Origin: Rutstroemia sp. NJR-2017a BVV2
Lineage: Eukaryota > Ascomycota > Leotiomycetes > Helotiales > Rutstroemiaceae
Direction: 5' to 3'
Assembly: GCA_002946415.1 (NCBI GenBank)
Contig: NJPS01000061.1
Location: 62,001-126,000 of the forward strand
DNA length: 64,000 nucleotides
The number at the start of each line of letters is the position of its first letter. The first letter of the stretch is position 1. Shown one piece after another: positions 36,871 to 47,600 of this stretch. Both the position numbers and the translations under genes were made by a program. The notes under the pieces were generated by a model. The model was not told where the DNA came from and did no database searches. It saw only the letters and a program-made list of their open reading frames with translations.

Positions 36871-39515
36871 CTTGCTATGCCACATGCTTTGCCTTACAGG
36901 ATGAGAAGGATGGCAAATTAGAAACCCCCAAACACATGTAATCTCATCATTCATGATCGCGAATGATGGAATTATTTTTGGGCTGTACAGTACAGTAACA
37001 CCGAGGAGGAGTCATGAGAACCAATCCGTTCATTTTCCCTCTGGCGGTTGTAAACTCCCGGCTCTAGGAATGAGCGAACTCAACTTAACCTAAGCCCTGA
37101 ATATCCTTTCTATCCCCTTGACTGGCTTGTGATAGCCCCTTCGTGGTGTGACGGGCGGTTGTACGCTGACTATTACATGACTCACTTACTGTTGGAAACG
37201 AGAACGAACTCCCTAACAATATCAAAACGCCCTGGAGCCTCATGAACTGAGCCGAACAGTCTCCAAACCCAACCCAAACGCCCTTCCAACATGCAATGCA
37301 GCAACGCAGCCTTAGGTAGTGTCGTCGCTCAATAGGTACTAATTTCTAAGCCTCACAAAGCCCTCACCATCACCCCCGTTCGTTTCATTCGTTCATCCCA
37401 ACTCCAATCCGCCTTGTTCGTCCGCTGGCACAACTCCAACTCCTCTGCTCTCCCGAAGCAAACCCCAACCCTTCATGTAGCGAAACCACACCCACAAATC
37501 ACATGCCCACGGCTTCATCTCCCTCACTTGCAGGCGAAATTTCTTCGCGCTTCGTACCTTCATGATGTATCGATATGTTGTCATTCCCAAACATGAAAGC
37601 TGTATCCCCACACACTAACTTGCAGGACCCTACTAACTATTCCGTTTCCTCCCAAACATACATTCCCATCCTAATCTTTCCCATCTCCATCCTCCTTGCT
37701 ATGCTATGTCTGCATTGCCAATGTGTATCACGAGTGTAGCTCGCCCACTGCTGGCCGCATATTCACTCTACTGCACATACACAGTTCGTACATGCTGTAC
37801 TGTACTGTATGTAGCAGCATGCAAGTCAACAGGCTACTTACCTACCTACCTACACACATGTTTCTTCTCTACCAAGCAGACCTCCACTACAGTACATACA
37901 TACACACAGTGCAGTACATACTAAAATAGCCCCGCATCCCGCTGGGCACAAACACATGAATCTCCTCCCCCCAACCCACCACGCACGCATTCATTCCACT
38001 GGCACCCATTCAAATTAGTATCTTCCGTAGCATAGTACCCTCTTCACCGCATCATCTCATCTCACAACCTGAAACCAATCTCCACCATGCAAGTACTTCT
38101 ACCCGCACGCAAGAAAACGTCACAACAACACAGCATTATCGCCGATGCTACCCCTCTATGTACCTGTGCGTATCCCTCTCTCTCTATACCCACATACCCA
38201 TTCATCGTAGTCATAGTCTCCCCAGCAGAGAACGTAATCTCCACATCTACTGCGCGAAGAAGAAAATTTTTTCTCTCTGTTCCCGCTGCTGCTGCGTTCG
38301 TTTCGCCGAGAACTACTTGTAGGTGTATATTGCGTACCCGCTCGGGACAGCGAGGATGGGGGATCCACTGCTGCTGAGTGAGTTCGTAGTTCTACTGCAC
38401 ATGACTTTCTATCTACCATCCCATCTCCTCCTCCTCCTAGCCCCGTTTCATCTCCTTCCATACATACACTAGCCGCTCTACAAAACCTCTCTCTCCGTGC
38501 ATGACAGTACAGTAGCTCTCTGGCTTTGGGTTTTCATACTCACACATACATACACATACATCGTGCGTGCGTGCATGACTCTCCGCTATGGTGGTCGTAC
38601 AGTAGCGCGTAGCACTAGAAGCGGCGTAGAAAAAACCTTTCATTCTTGTGCGCCTTCTAGCGCGGAACAATGCATGTATGTGTATGTGTATGCATGCAAG
38701 TGTGCGTGTGAGTGTGTAAGTGCAGATGTTGTTCCCGACGGAAGGGAGGAGAGTAGAGTAGAGTAGAATGTGCTGTGTTTTTTTTATTTTCGGTGGTTTT
38801 TGTGCGGGTTTGTGAGGTAAGGGGCAGCTCGCTAGCTCGCTAGGTGGAAGGGAGAGGTGAGGGCAGGCAGGTGGGTAGGGCAAGGGCTTGATTTGCTGGG
38901 GAGTGGAGGTACAGGTATACAGGTTGGTGAGAATGCGATGTCATTTCCAGGAGGACAGGAGCGGAGATCGAGGAGGCACAGCGGAGAGGAGGTTGGTGCA
39001 CGTGATGGAGGGGTTGATCGACAGGGGTCGTCTGCTCTGGTGTCATACAGACATACTCAAGGTCTAGATTGCCGTTATCAGTTTCACGGTTCTGTTTCTT
39101 CCCAGATCAAGATTAAATTCATAATTCTTGTAAATCTCAAAAGTAATTCCAACTTTTCCCAAGTTGAATTAAAGTTCCCCTGCGATCTCATCTCATCTTT
39201 CTCAAACGCGCAAATCGGAAAAATGATCAAAAGTTCTTCCTCCTATGGTAGCACAGCTTTTGTCTCGGAATATATCACATTGCAACAGTCACATATCTTG
39301 TAGCGAGAACATTTGTGATGGATCCTTAAATTTGCTTCCTTGATCTGGATGTGTCTATTTGAGCGGATAGATAACCCGAGGTGTATATTTATCTTGGGGT
39401 ATCTCACGCCGATGTCTCGGAAGAGGAAGTGACCCTTCGGGACAATGCGCCGGACGCAAGGGGCCATCTATCACAACTACAATCGTGAGCGAGTCTAGCC
39501 TTCGAATCCAGGACT

Positions 39516-41321
39516 TCATTGCATCTCCTTATGAGCCTCATTTGTAACCTCATCCACTCTGTTGAGAACAGCCACACCTTCCACATGACCCGTTTGGGGG
39601 AAGAAATCGAATCCCCTCAGCGACTCAATAGTATACTTCGTTCCATCCGCCGCCCCCTTAACCAACACACCCACATCCCTCGCTTGTGTATGCACGTTAC
39701 AACTTACATACACGACTCTCTTCGGACCAAACTTCAACAGCTGGTTCAGGAAATCCTCATCACATCCCTTTCTTGGAGGATCGATAACAACTACTGTCTC
39801 ATCTTTCGGGTAAGTAACGGATTTGAAGAGCTTGGATGCATCGGCGGCCATGAAGCTACATCTTGAGGCGTCTAGCTTGTTTAGTTCGGCATTTTGTCGT
39901 GCGGATATGATTGAGGCGGAAGAAATGTCAATGCCGGTAGAGGATTTGAAGAGAGATGAGAGGGTTATGGTGAAGAGACCCGAGCCGGAGTAGGCGTCGA
40001 TGAGATATTTTATCTTTGGTGCATCAGGGGATCCTGCGGGTGGTAGTGCGTGTTCTCGGATATATTGCGTGAAGACGGGAAGAATGGAATTATTGTTTTG
40101 GAAGAAGGATCCTGCAATGCTTGTAAATACAAACTTGTCAATGTACTCTGTTGCCGTGCCATTGTTGTCCGTGATGCAGGTTTTGAGGTCGGTGAACTCG
40201 GGTGTTGTAACTTTGATGGTGTCAGGTGGAGTCTCTACTTCTTCTTGCTCTTTTGCTCCATCCTTGTATATCCTTTTAGTGCTCTCCCGCAATAGAATGG
40301 TGGCCCCTTTTTGATATTTGTCCAATTCCTCGGCAACCCTTTTTCTCTCTCGTTTCATCCCCATTCTAACCGCGTCTGTTCCTATAGGACAATCTTCGAT
40401 GTCCAAGGTTCTCCTCTGGCCCTTTTGCATAAATCCAATTTCTGGAACTTCTTCAAACATTGCTTTGTTGTTACTCCTCCTGTTCGCCTTACTCCTGTAC
40501 CCTGGAGGCCCATCAAAATGTGGTGTGAGCTTTGTACGATATCCATACTGCAAGGGGCTTCCAATGGTATCTAGGATTGCTGGCACAAGCTCAGGCGGCA
40601 GCTGAGAGAAATTCTTGTATGCCTTTTGGACAATCGACTTTTTGTGCTCGAGTTGTGTGGGATAGTCAAGCATTTGGAATTGACATCCAGAGCACTTGCT
40701 GAAGTATTTACAACTTATGCGACTGTCATCTCGAAGTGGTGATGGCTCAACCACGGAAATGAAGTCTGCCATGGAATAATTCTCTCGTGGGAAATGCGTT
40801 ATAACCTTCGCCTTCACAATGTCTCCCGGCACACTGAATGGTACCACATATATTCGATTCGTAGGAGGATGCAGGGCGAGCCCGTCTCCTGTTGAAGAGA
40901 TCTCCACAACTTTCACTTCAATCTCTGAGAATCGTTCTGGTAGTTGCTCAATCGCACCATTCGCTGCAGAAACATTTTCTCCTTCGGGAGCCGCTGTGTC
41001 TTCTTGCCCTGGTGGGTTCGCAGATTCTGCGTGGGCCGTCTCGTTCTCAAGCTTAGGCGCATCCGAGATTCTCTGCGCAGCAAACAATGCGCGCACGTCG
41101 GCCAACAAGACCTCCTCTGACGACCCTTCTTTTACCGGCTTTTCCTTTTGCACCTTCTGCCTCTTTGCGTCTCGACCACCCTGCCATTGTCTCTTCCTGC
41201 GATCAGGTCCCCGATCTTGTCCTGGCGACATTGCGAAGAAATTGTAAGGTCTGACAGCCGTTGTTCCGCGGAAAGAACTTGAGAATATAAGCTGCCTGAT
41301 ACTCCTAGAGCATTGAAACAT
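39516..41321 (-). CDS. TRM2: tRNA (uracil-5-)-methyltransferase Trm2
   Basis: SAM-dependent enzyme making m5U54 (ribothymidine) in the T-loop of tRNA. Single exon, 601 aa from ATG 41321. A TRAM RNA-binding domain lies at about 130-190. A cysteine cluster follows (C204, C210, C213) as in RumA-type m5U methyltransferases. Next is the methyltransferase fold with the YLIDAYSGSGLFTITLS SAM loop, IDPPRKGCDEDF, and the catalytic SCN motif with C541 (YVSCNVHTQARDV). A fungal extension of about 110 residues precedes TRAM. The first 30 residues (MFQCSRSIRQLIFSSSFRG) are basic and hydroxylated, like a mitochondrial presequence. A second ATG at 41231 (MSPGQDRG) would give a form without it. Confidence 0.93.
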   Translation of the reverse strand: MFQCSRSIRQLIFSSSFRGTTAVRPYNFFAMSPGQDRGPDRRKRQWQGGRDAKRQKVQKEKPVKEGSSEEVLLADVRALFAAQRISDAPKLENETAHAESANPPGQEDTAAPEGENVSAANGAIEQLPERFSEIEVKVVEISSTGDGLALHPPTNRIYVVPFSVPGDIVKAKVITHFPRENYSMADFISVVEPSPLRDDSRISCKYFSKCSGCQFQMLDYPTQLEHKKSIVQKAYKNFSQLPPELVPAILDTIGSPLQYGYRTKLTPHFDGPPGYRSKANRRSNNKAMFEEVPEIGFMQKGQRRTLDIEDCPIGTDAVRMGMKRERKRVAEELDKYQKGATILLRESTKRIYKDGAKEQEEVETPPDTIKVTTPEFTDLKTCITDNNGTATEYIDKFVFTSIAGSFFQNNNSILPVFTQYIREHALPPAGSPDAPKIKYLIDAYSGSGLFTITLSSLFKSSTGIDISSASIISARQNAELNKLDASRCSFMAADASKLFKSVTYPKDETVVVIDPPRKGCDEDFLNQLLKFGPKRVVYVSCNVHTQARDVGVLVKGAADGTKYTIESLRGFDFFPQTGHVEGVAVLNRVDEVTNEAHKEMQ

Positions 41322-41802
41322 ATGGGTACGTTCAAAAACGGCGAGAAAGGGACGAATCAAGATTGTGAGGATGGTAGGAAGGATTATTTTAGGTCCCGCA
41401 ACTTTTTTTGTCTACTCGGAACGCTAGCGCCGTTATCTAGCAGCGTGGGTATATATCCATGCCAGAATTATCTTCTCCACAGAGAAAGCTCCCATTAACA
41501 ACAAGCTGACTATGTACATCATAGAAATGTGGGCATCGTCCTTTATAAGGTGACTAATTATTGACCACTAATTCGAAATTATATGGAAGAGACACAGTCC
41601 TCTCCAAGCCATTATTCTCCAACCTCTCTTCTGGCACGCTACCCTGCTATCTTTTAGGGACCCTGAGGATATACATTATGCTATTGATATTGCGCGCCGC
41701 GCATGATGCTTTCGTACCTCTATATCTCGATCCATAGGCTCGCTCACGGTACCAAGTTGCCTCCTACATCCATTGGCATGACGCGCCGAACGGTTGGCTG
41801 AA
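41322..41802. other. Intergenic
   Basis: 481 bp between the Trm2 start and the stop of the next - strand gene. Presumably Trm2 promoter plus 3' UTR. Nothing else seen. Confidence 0.45.
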
Positions 41803-42416
41803 TCAATCAGAGTCCTTACCCTCCTTCTGCCAAATCTTCTTCACTACTCCCGCAACTGAGAATCCGCCGAAAAGCCAGTCGTCCGAATGTCTTCCGCACC
41901 TGCAAGAGATTAAAGTCAGTCTCAACGTAAGAGCTACTCGGAGACGAGTGTCGTGGGTGTCTGAATTCCTGCTTAGGAATCTCCATATGCTTCTTCCGGA
42001 AATATCATATTGAAAGGTAGGACTCACGCAGTATAAACATTCGTATGCGCGTCATTCGATGAGTGCCTTCTCTTCAATTCATCCTTTTTCTTTCCGCCCT
42101 TCCCTCTATTCTCGCTGCTGTTAAAACGCGTTTTCTTATCTAAATACCCCGCGGATTTTGGCCCATTATCACTTCTGATTGCATCTCCATCAGTCTTCCT
42201 CCTCATCAGCATGGAAGGAGTTGGCGACCGCTCTCTCCGGATCGATCGTTGTGAGTCCGACGGTGTTGGTACATCCAATTCTCTTCCCTTTCCCTTATCT
42301 ATACTTGAGACATGGGGTTCGTCCATCCGCGAGTCTTGTGTAGTAATGGAAGATAATCTCTCATAGCTATTCTTCTCCAATGTCTCCGCACCAGTTGACG
42401 GAGCGGGTGCAGACAT
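41803..42416 (-). CDS. Small fungal protein with C-terminal GRHSDDWLFGGFS motif
   Basis: Exons are 42416-42028 and 41899-41803, with a 128-nt intron (GTGAGT...TTGCAG). Product 161 aa. The first ~125 residues are polar, Ser/Arg/Lys-rich and likely disordered, with the basic run KGGKKKDELKRRHSS. The last ~30 residues form a compact segment rebuilt by the splice: YTACGRHSDDWLFGGFSV, then AGVVKKIWQK. I recall similar 'C-G-R-H-x-x-x-W-L-F-x-G-F' tails in other fungal hypothetical proteins, but no function is known to me. The conserved-looking part lies across the splice junction, which supports both the intron and the gene. Confidence 0.7.
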
Positions 42417-43822
42417 CCTGGCCACCTGGGAAGAAGAGACGTATCCAAAAGTATGAAGTCTAGTACAGCGATACCTGCGTGTAGCACGCGATGCGGGGTA
42501 TTGTACAAATTGTCAACTGTACCAGCAGAAGTCTTCTGTTACCAGATTGAAGCTGCCCTTTTATGAAGTGGAGTTGTTGTTTATAAGTGTGCAGTTCTGA
42601 TACTTTTACCTAAGTAGAAATCCAGTCCACATTCCACAAGTTGAGTTATTTGGATAGCGATTTTGCTCACGTTCGCCGAATGAGGGGCTTCATGCCACGC
42701 TTTTTATCTACTCGGCGAACGAGTCAATCTCGAATTGCAACCCAATTCGCTATCTTCACATAAGGCTGACCCGGCATGCATGTTCCGGAGTGCTCGGGGA
42801 TAGTGATTGGGCAATTCATGCGGGGACGGTCAGGATTACCCAGTGCGTATAAGTACGACCACATCTGATATGTCTTGTCAAAAAATCCAAGACGGAAGAC
42901 GCCACATATAGTGCGTACGGCCAAGCAGCGAACTGCTTGATAATTCGTTCTGTAGCGGATGCTGCCGCTGTTCGAGTCGAACCAAGTTCCTCCCCGGCTT
43001 GGCAATAATTCGTTCTTCCTGCATGTTTGTCCCGAAAACTAAGTTGAGTACCTAATTATTAGTTTCTTTCTACCTGGCATGTTGTACATTACTCGTCCAG
43101 TCAGTTTCACGCAGAATGCTTCCTCATGTTCTTATGGTTACCCATCCTATGAATGGGCATCTCTCAAAGATCTGTCTTTGCATTCCAAAATATTCAGTTG
43201 GTGAAGGAATAGGACATAGCGCAAAAGACCTCATAGACATCGGGTAATCACTTGAAGATATTGAACATGCTCTCTTTCCTCCTAGAATAGTGATGTTCCA
43301 TAATGACCATATAATCATGCCCTCTTACGACATTCCATGCCCCTCCCTGCACTTTTCTGGTAGTCAGATAGTATTTGAAACTTGAAGGAGAATCCAATCA
43401 TCACCCCGAGGTTCCTGCTGAGTACCCGGAAGGATATCCCCAAGATCAGAGTAGAACTATCGTCAGACTTGATATGTGACTATCAATCATCGGCCTTTTA
43501 CTGGAGAACGCCGAAATGACAGTCAGGTGTACTGATTGGGACGTGGGAGGATCTCAATCATGAGCCAGCAACGGTAAGGTGATAGATAGGTTGTTGGAGT
43601 AATTGAAAATGTCATTTCCTGGTATTGAACAAACTCCTGACGTGCTACATAAGTGTGCATACTATCCTATGTTATCCTATCCTATCCGATCTCATGCTAT
43701 CCTATCCTAAAACAAAACACACCTCCGTAGCCGCTAAAGTGCAGAATACTGTAACCCCCCCAAGCATATACAACTCTACTCTACCAGTCAAACCCCCATC
43801 CCCTTACCCCGACTCATCCTCC
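42417..43822. other. Intergenic, 1.4 kb
   Basis: Promoter of the 161-aa gene and 3' flank of the ASCH-like gene. A TATCC/ATCCT-rich imperfect microsatellite lies at about 43,660-43,710. No ORF or mobile-element signature found. Confidence 0.5.
43662..43710. repeat. Imperfect (TATCC)n microsatellite
   Basis: Repeated TATCC units, interrupted, on the + strand near the 3' end of the ASCH-like gene. Confidence 0.7.
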
Positions 43823-46342
43823 TCACTCCAACTCATCATCCGAATCCTCCACCTCTCCCTGATCCCTCCCCCACCCCGGCGGTCCCATAACCTCTCTTTC
43901 CACCAAACTATCCTGTTCACGCATAACCTGCGTCGCCGTAATCATCTGCGAAGATCTAATCAGCGAGTACGGCAGCGGGGGCGTCGACGACGGCGCGCTA
44001 TCGTGATATCTTTCACGATGCAGCGCAGGTAGTTGGTCTGAGGAGATCTGAGGAGAGGACGATGAGGTGATGTATTTGGGCGGTGATTCGGGTATTAGGT
44101 CTGGAAGGGGAGGCGAGTCGTGGCGAGGATGCTGGTAGGCGGCTTGTGTGGGGGTTTCGGTTTGCGTTTGCGTGTAGTCGACGGTGGTGGCTTGGGAGGG
44201 GTGAGGGAGGTGGTCTGATTGCGGGTCTGGTTGGGTGGCGGTGGGGTACCGCGCTTTTGGGGTGGACATGGATGATGGGAGAGCAGGTGGAGAAGATGGT
44301 AGATTGTGGGTGAATTGTTCAATGTTGTTGCTGATTTGTTCTTCCACTTCTTGTGATTCTGTGCTCGATGAACCAGCATTCCCTTGGGCAAGAGATCCCG
44401 GAGAGGAACCTGATGTGGGAGCTGCTTGGGTGAAGATTGGTGGCATGAGGTTTGCTATCAGCTCTCCAAGAACCGCTGGTGGCACTCTCATGTATCGCTG
44501 TGGCGCCGCTTTGAACCATTGTCTCCGTAGCAGCTCCTCGTAGCTGATCGGATTCGCAAGTTCATACAACTCCAGGATTTCATATGCAACCTTAGAGCGT
44601 GTCTTCCCGTTATTAAACTCGCTATTGCCAAGTCCATTGGCATTAGTGATTTCCCCTGGTCGTTTCGGTGAGCTTATTACAGCCATATGTGTGAGACGTC
44701 CGAGGGGTTTCGTCTGATACATCCAGATGCGCGAGGTAGTGGGAGGAAACTCGTATGCTCTAAATTCATGATCCTTTTTGCAGGCGATGATATCCTGAAC
44801 ATGTGTATGGTAAATGGAGATGAATATATCAGAGCCATCTGAGCGGGGCGCCATAGCCTCGAGTTGTTGGGTAGACAGCCGTTGGCTCTCTTGGTATTGA
44901 CTCTGTAAATATGATGCCGCTTGACTTTTATCATGAGGTAGATCGTCAGATGAAGGTTCACCACCGGATGGAGTTTTCTCAAGAGAGCTCAGACTTGATG
45001 AAGTCATAATCCGTTCGACTTCAACCTGTGTCTCCATACCAATACCACCATAGCATGTTTCCGGCTGTTCCCCTGAATCCATGTTTTTGTGTGGGTATAT
45101 TGCATTTCCGTCGTTCTGTGAGTCTTCAACAATCGATTCTTCGTCATCCTCCAGGTCTGATATAACTGGTACTTCACGCTCCAACTCAACATGTCCACTA
45201 ACTTGCGATTCTTCCTCTTCATCTATCTCGTCCTCCTCAGCATCAGAATCTAGGACTTCATACATTAGACTGCCAGCTCCTGGAGTTGCCCTAGGTGTCA
45301 ACGTGGGCGAAAACGCTCGCTGGGTCCACGTCTCTCGCTTAATTGGGGTCTCCTCCGCTACACTTTCTTGCGTAGGCGTAGGATCTGGAATCGCAAACCT
45401 CACCGTCTTTGTCGGGCTTGACCGTTTTGAAGGGGTGCGAAGAATTTGAGTCTCATCACTCCTGTTTTCATAGGTATCCTCAACCTTCAACGTGGGAAGT
45501 TTTGCGGGTGGAGATGGTTTTTGAGGAGTGCGAAGGGCTTGGCTTTCATCGGTGCCAGTCTCATAAGTATCTTCAACTTTCAGCCTAGGTACCTTCCCGG
45601 AATCGCGGGTTTTCTTGGACGAGATAGAGAAGGGAATTGCAACATTTGCAGACATCTCTTTGAGAGGTGATCTTCTCCGCGTAGATCCCCCAAATTGACT
45701 TGATGTTGGCGTAGCTGGTGATTGTGATGATGGAACCTCGAGCACTCTTTTGTGTACAGGTGTTTGGGGGAGTTTTGCACGCTGCTGCTTAGGAGAGTCT
45801 CTAGCAACTTGGAGCTTTCTAGGACTTCGTCGACGTCGGGGCACTTCTGGGGAGCTCGTTGCAGGTAAATCATAAATAGAGTCGTCCGCTGCGGGCTCAG
45901 CAGAGAAACTCCAGTCAAGCTGTGTGATCGTCTGCGTCTGGTAGTTCGGAGTCGCCCTCTCATCCCCCATAGTCCTTCTCCTATTCTTCCTTTTATTGCC
46001 TTTCGCTTCAAGCTCCCTAATTTCGCTGCCCAAAGTTCTTCGCCGTTTCGTCTTTCGTTTCGATTCCTCCTCCTCATATGCCCCATCACCTTGTGGTATA
46101 TTCTCGTCATTTTCCTCCTCCGAGTCCAGTAATTCCACATCCTCCGCTCCGTGTAGTTTCACCCAATCCATCTGTGTCAGCGTGTCCTGCCTGCTGACAC
46201 TAGATCCAGCTTTCCTTCCATAGCTTCTCGTCGGGCGCTTCTTCGTCTCCGGTAGAGTACTTTGGACTAATGGCGTCACAGCTTTGTAGACGCGATTTGC
46301 TGGTGCGCTGCCTTTGGGTTTCGATTTCTGTCTTGGAGGCAT
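43823..46342 (-). CDS. Nuclear-type protein with ASCH/PUA-like domain and recurring short motifs
   Basis: Single exon, 839 aa from ATG 46342. Residues 1-490 are disordered, strongly basic then acidic. They contain recurring elements: T-x-TQ-[ML]-DW at about 54-60 and 138-144, RRRT[LM]G at about 101 and 122, and a tandem repeat of ~31 residues at about 253-313 (each copy has LKVEDTYE, DE(S/T)Q and LRTP). Residues 504-565 look like an ASCH/PUA-type RNA-binding fold (IFISIYHTHVQDII, HEFRAYEF, SRIWMYQTKPLGRLTHMAVI). A helical part follows (AYEILELYELANPISYEELLRRQW), then a Ser/Pro/Thr-rich tail. The domain call rests on pattern similarity only. ASCH domains are linked to RNA binding and coactivators. 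The overall role is unknown; nuclear location is inferred from the KRKTKRRR-type basic runs. Confidence 0.8.
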   Translation of the reverse strand: MPPRQKSKPKGSAPANRVYKAVTPLVQSTLPETKKRPTRSYGRKAGSSVSRQDTLTQMDWVKLHGAEDVELLDSEEENDENIPQGDGAYEEEESKRKTKRRRTLGSEIRELEAKGNKRKNRRRTMGDERATPNYQTQTITQLDWSFSAEPAADDSIYDLPATSSPEVPRRRRSPRKLQVARDSPKQQRAKLPQTPVHKRVLEVPSSQSPATPTSSQFGGSTRRRSPLKEMSANVAIPFSISSKKTRDSGKVPRLKVEDTYETGTDESQALRTPQKPSPPAKLPTLKVEDTYENRSDETQILRTPSKRSSPTKTVRFAIPDPTPTQESVAEETPIKRETWTQRAFSPTLTPRATPGAGSLMYEVLDSDAEEDEIDEEEESQVSGHVELEREVPVISDLEDDEESIVEDSQNDGNAIYPHKNMDSGEQPETCYGGIGMETQVEVERIMTSSSLSSLEKTPSGGEPSSDDLPHDKSQAASYLQSQYQESQRLSTQQLEAMAPRSDGSDIFISIYHTHVQDIIACKKDHEFRAYEFPPTTSRIWMYQTKPLGRLTHMAVISSPKRPGEITNANGLGNSEFNNGKTRSKVAYEILELYELANPISYEELLRRQWFKAAPQRYMRVPPAVLGELIANLMPPIFTQAAPTSGSSPGSLAQGNAGSSSTESQEVEEQISNNIEQFTHNLPSSPPALPSSMSTPKARYPTATQPDPQSDHLPHPSQATTVDYTQTQTETPTQAAYQHPRHDSPPLPDLIPESPPKYITSSSSPQISSDQLPALHRERYHDSAPSSTPPLPYSLIRSSQMITATQVMREQDSLVEREVMGPPGWGRDQGEVEDSDDELE

Positions 46343-47600
46343 TGTGTGTACTGAGATTAGAATGTATCGGAACAGTACAAAAAGCAAAAATTAGACAGTT
46401 CACGCAACGCGATTACTTCGACGCGCGTGCTAAGGAATCTATTAAGGAACGGCGCGCGTCGCCACGCGATTCCAGGCAGATTCTTATCGCTTATCGCTTA
46501 ATCTTATCGGCCCCGCTTATTAAGCATAAAAAGCCATGCTGATCATCGAGCATGAATAAATATAGCCGTTTTATTTAACCTCTGCACCTGGAATTTGTGC
46601 ATTAAAAGCTGAATACAGCATCAACACGGAGTATTTTACTCGTTCAAATTTCGCCCTTATGATGCTGTGAGTCTGTATTCAGGCCTCATAAGGGGTTTGT
46701 ATGATCATGAATGCAGATTGTTCAGCCTGTGCAGAGGGGAGCACCGGAGCTATCGCGGTGTCCCATTCACAGCGATGTTCGGTGTTGGTTCACATAAACT
46801 TGATCTGACCTCAGCTCACCACTCGTGATGCTGTTCCTGCATAAGACTCCCTCGGATACAACGCAATACTAGAGTGTCGACTGAATAGGACTAAATTATT
46901 GCCTTATTGCAACCCTTTGGCGCCTCCCACTGCCCATTTTGTCCCACCGCAGTCACGATTGTGATTAATCACATCACTCGACCCCCTATAATACACTTTA
47001 CCCGACGAACCAATTCGTTGGAGCATCCCACCGTTTTGTATCACCCGCGCCGTCGACTCCAGACATGCAACAAATGTAACAGCGGCCTACCCATAGCACA
47101 AGATGTTGTCCTTGTGTCGGACCGGGCTGGAGATTAGCGGGAGGGAAACGCTCCTGGACCAATCCCTCGACAGGGAGTGGAGCCCGAATCGATCTCGGGT
47201 TCCATTTAAATATCTGTGTTACCTGCGTTGATTCGATTAAGACGTGCAACAAAAAGACTTCAGGTGCTTAGCGTGGGTCTTTGAAATGTAGGGTGGGTTG
47301 GGAAAAGGGGAGTGGTCAGCGGATTTAGCGGTGTGGTGAGGTCCTCACAAAGGAGTTGATCGATGCTCCGGATACTCCACCAATCAGACATTACGGATGC
47401 TTTCTGCATAACAGTCTGGCTAAGGTATTTGCACTATAACATCAAATATATTATTTCATTGCTTGAGCTCCCTTCTTTTGTTCCCATTCGCTATCATATC
47501 ATATACATTTGAATCCCTTGCCTCTTATATGGACCAGAATCTCCCATCACTATCTCGCGCCATCGAAAATCCTCCATGCCATTCCTCGAAACCCGTTCGA
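46343..47600. other. Intergenic, 1.26 kb
   Basis: Promoter of the ASCH-like gene and 3' flank of Adh1. Nothing recognised beyond short AT-rich stretches. Confidence 0.5.

Larger units (their letters stand above)
33321..39515. other. 6.2-kb gene-poor tract upstream of the small protein gene
   Basis: No convincing CDS or RNA gene. It contains clustered microsatellites (34.56-34.84 kb, 36.76-36.87 kb) and C/T-rich stretches at 37.3-38.5 kb. The part next to 33,320 should hold the promoter and leader of the small gene. The part before 39,515 should hold the Trm2 3' UTR. Confidence 0.5.
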
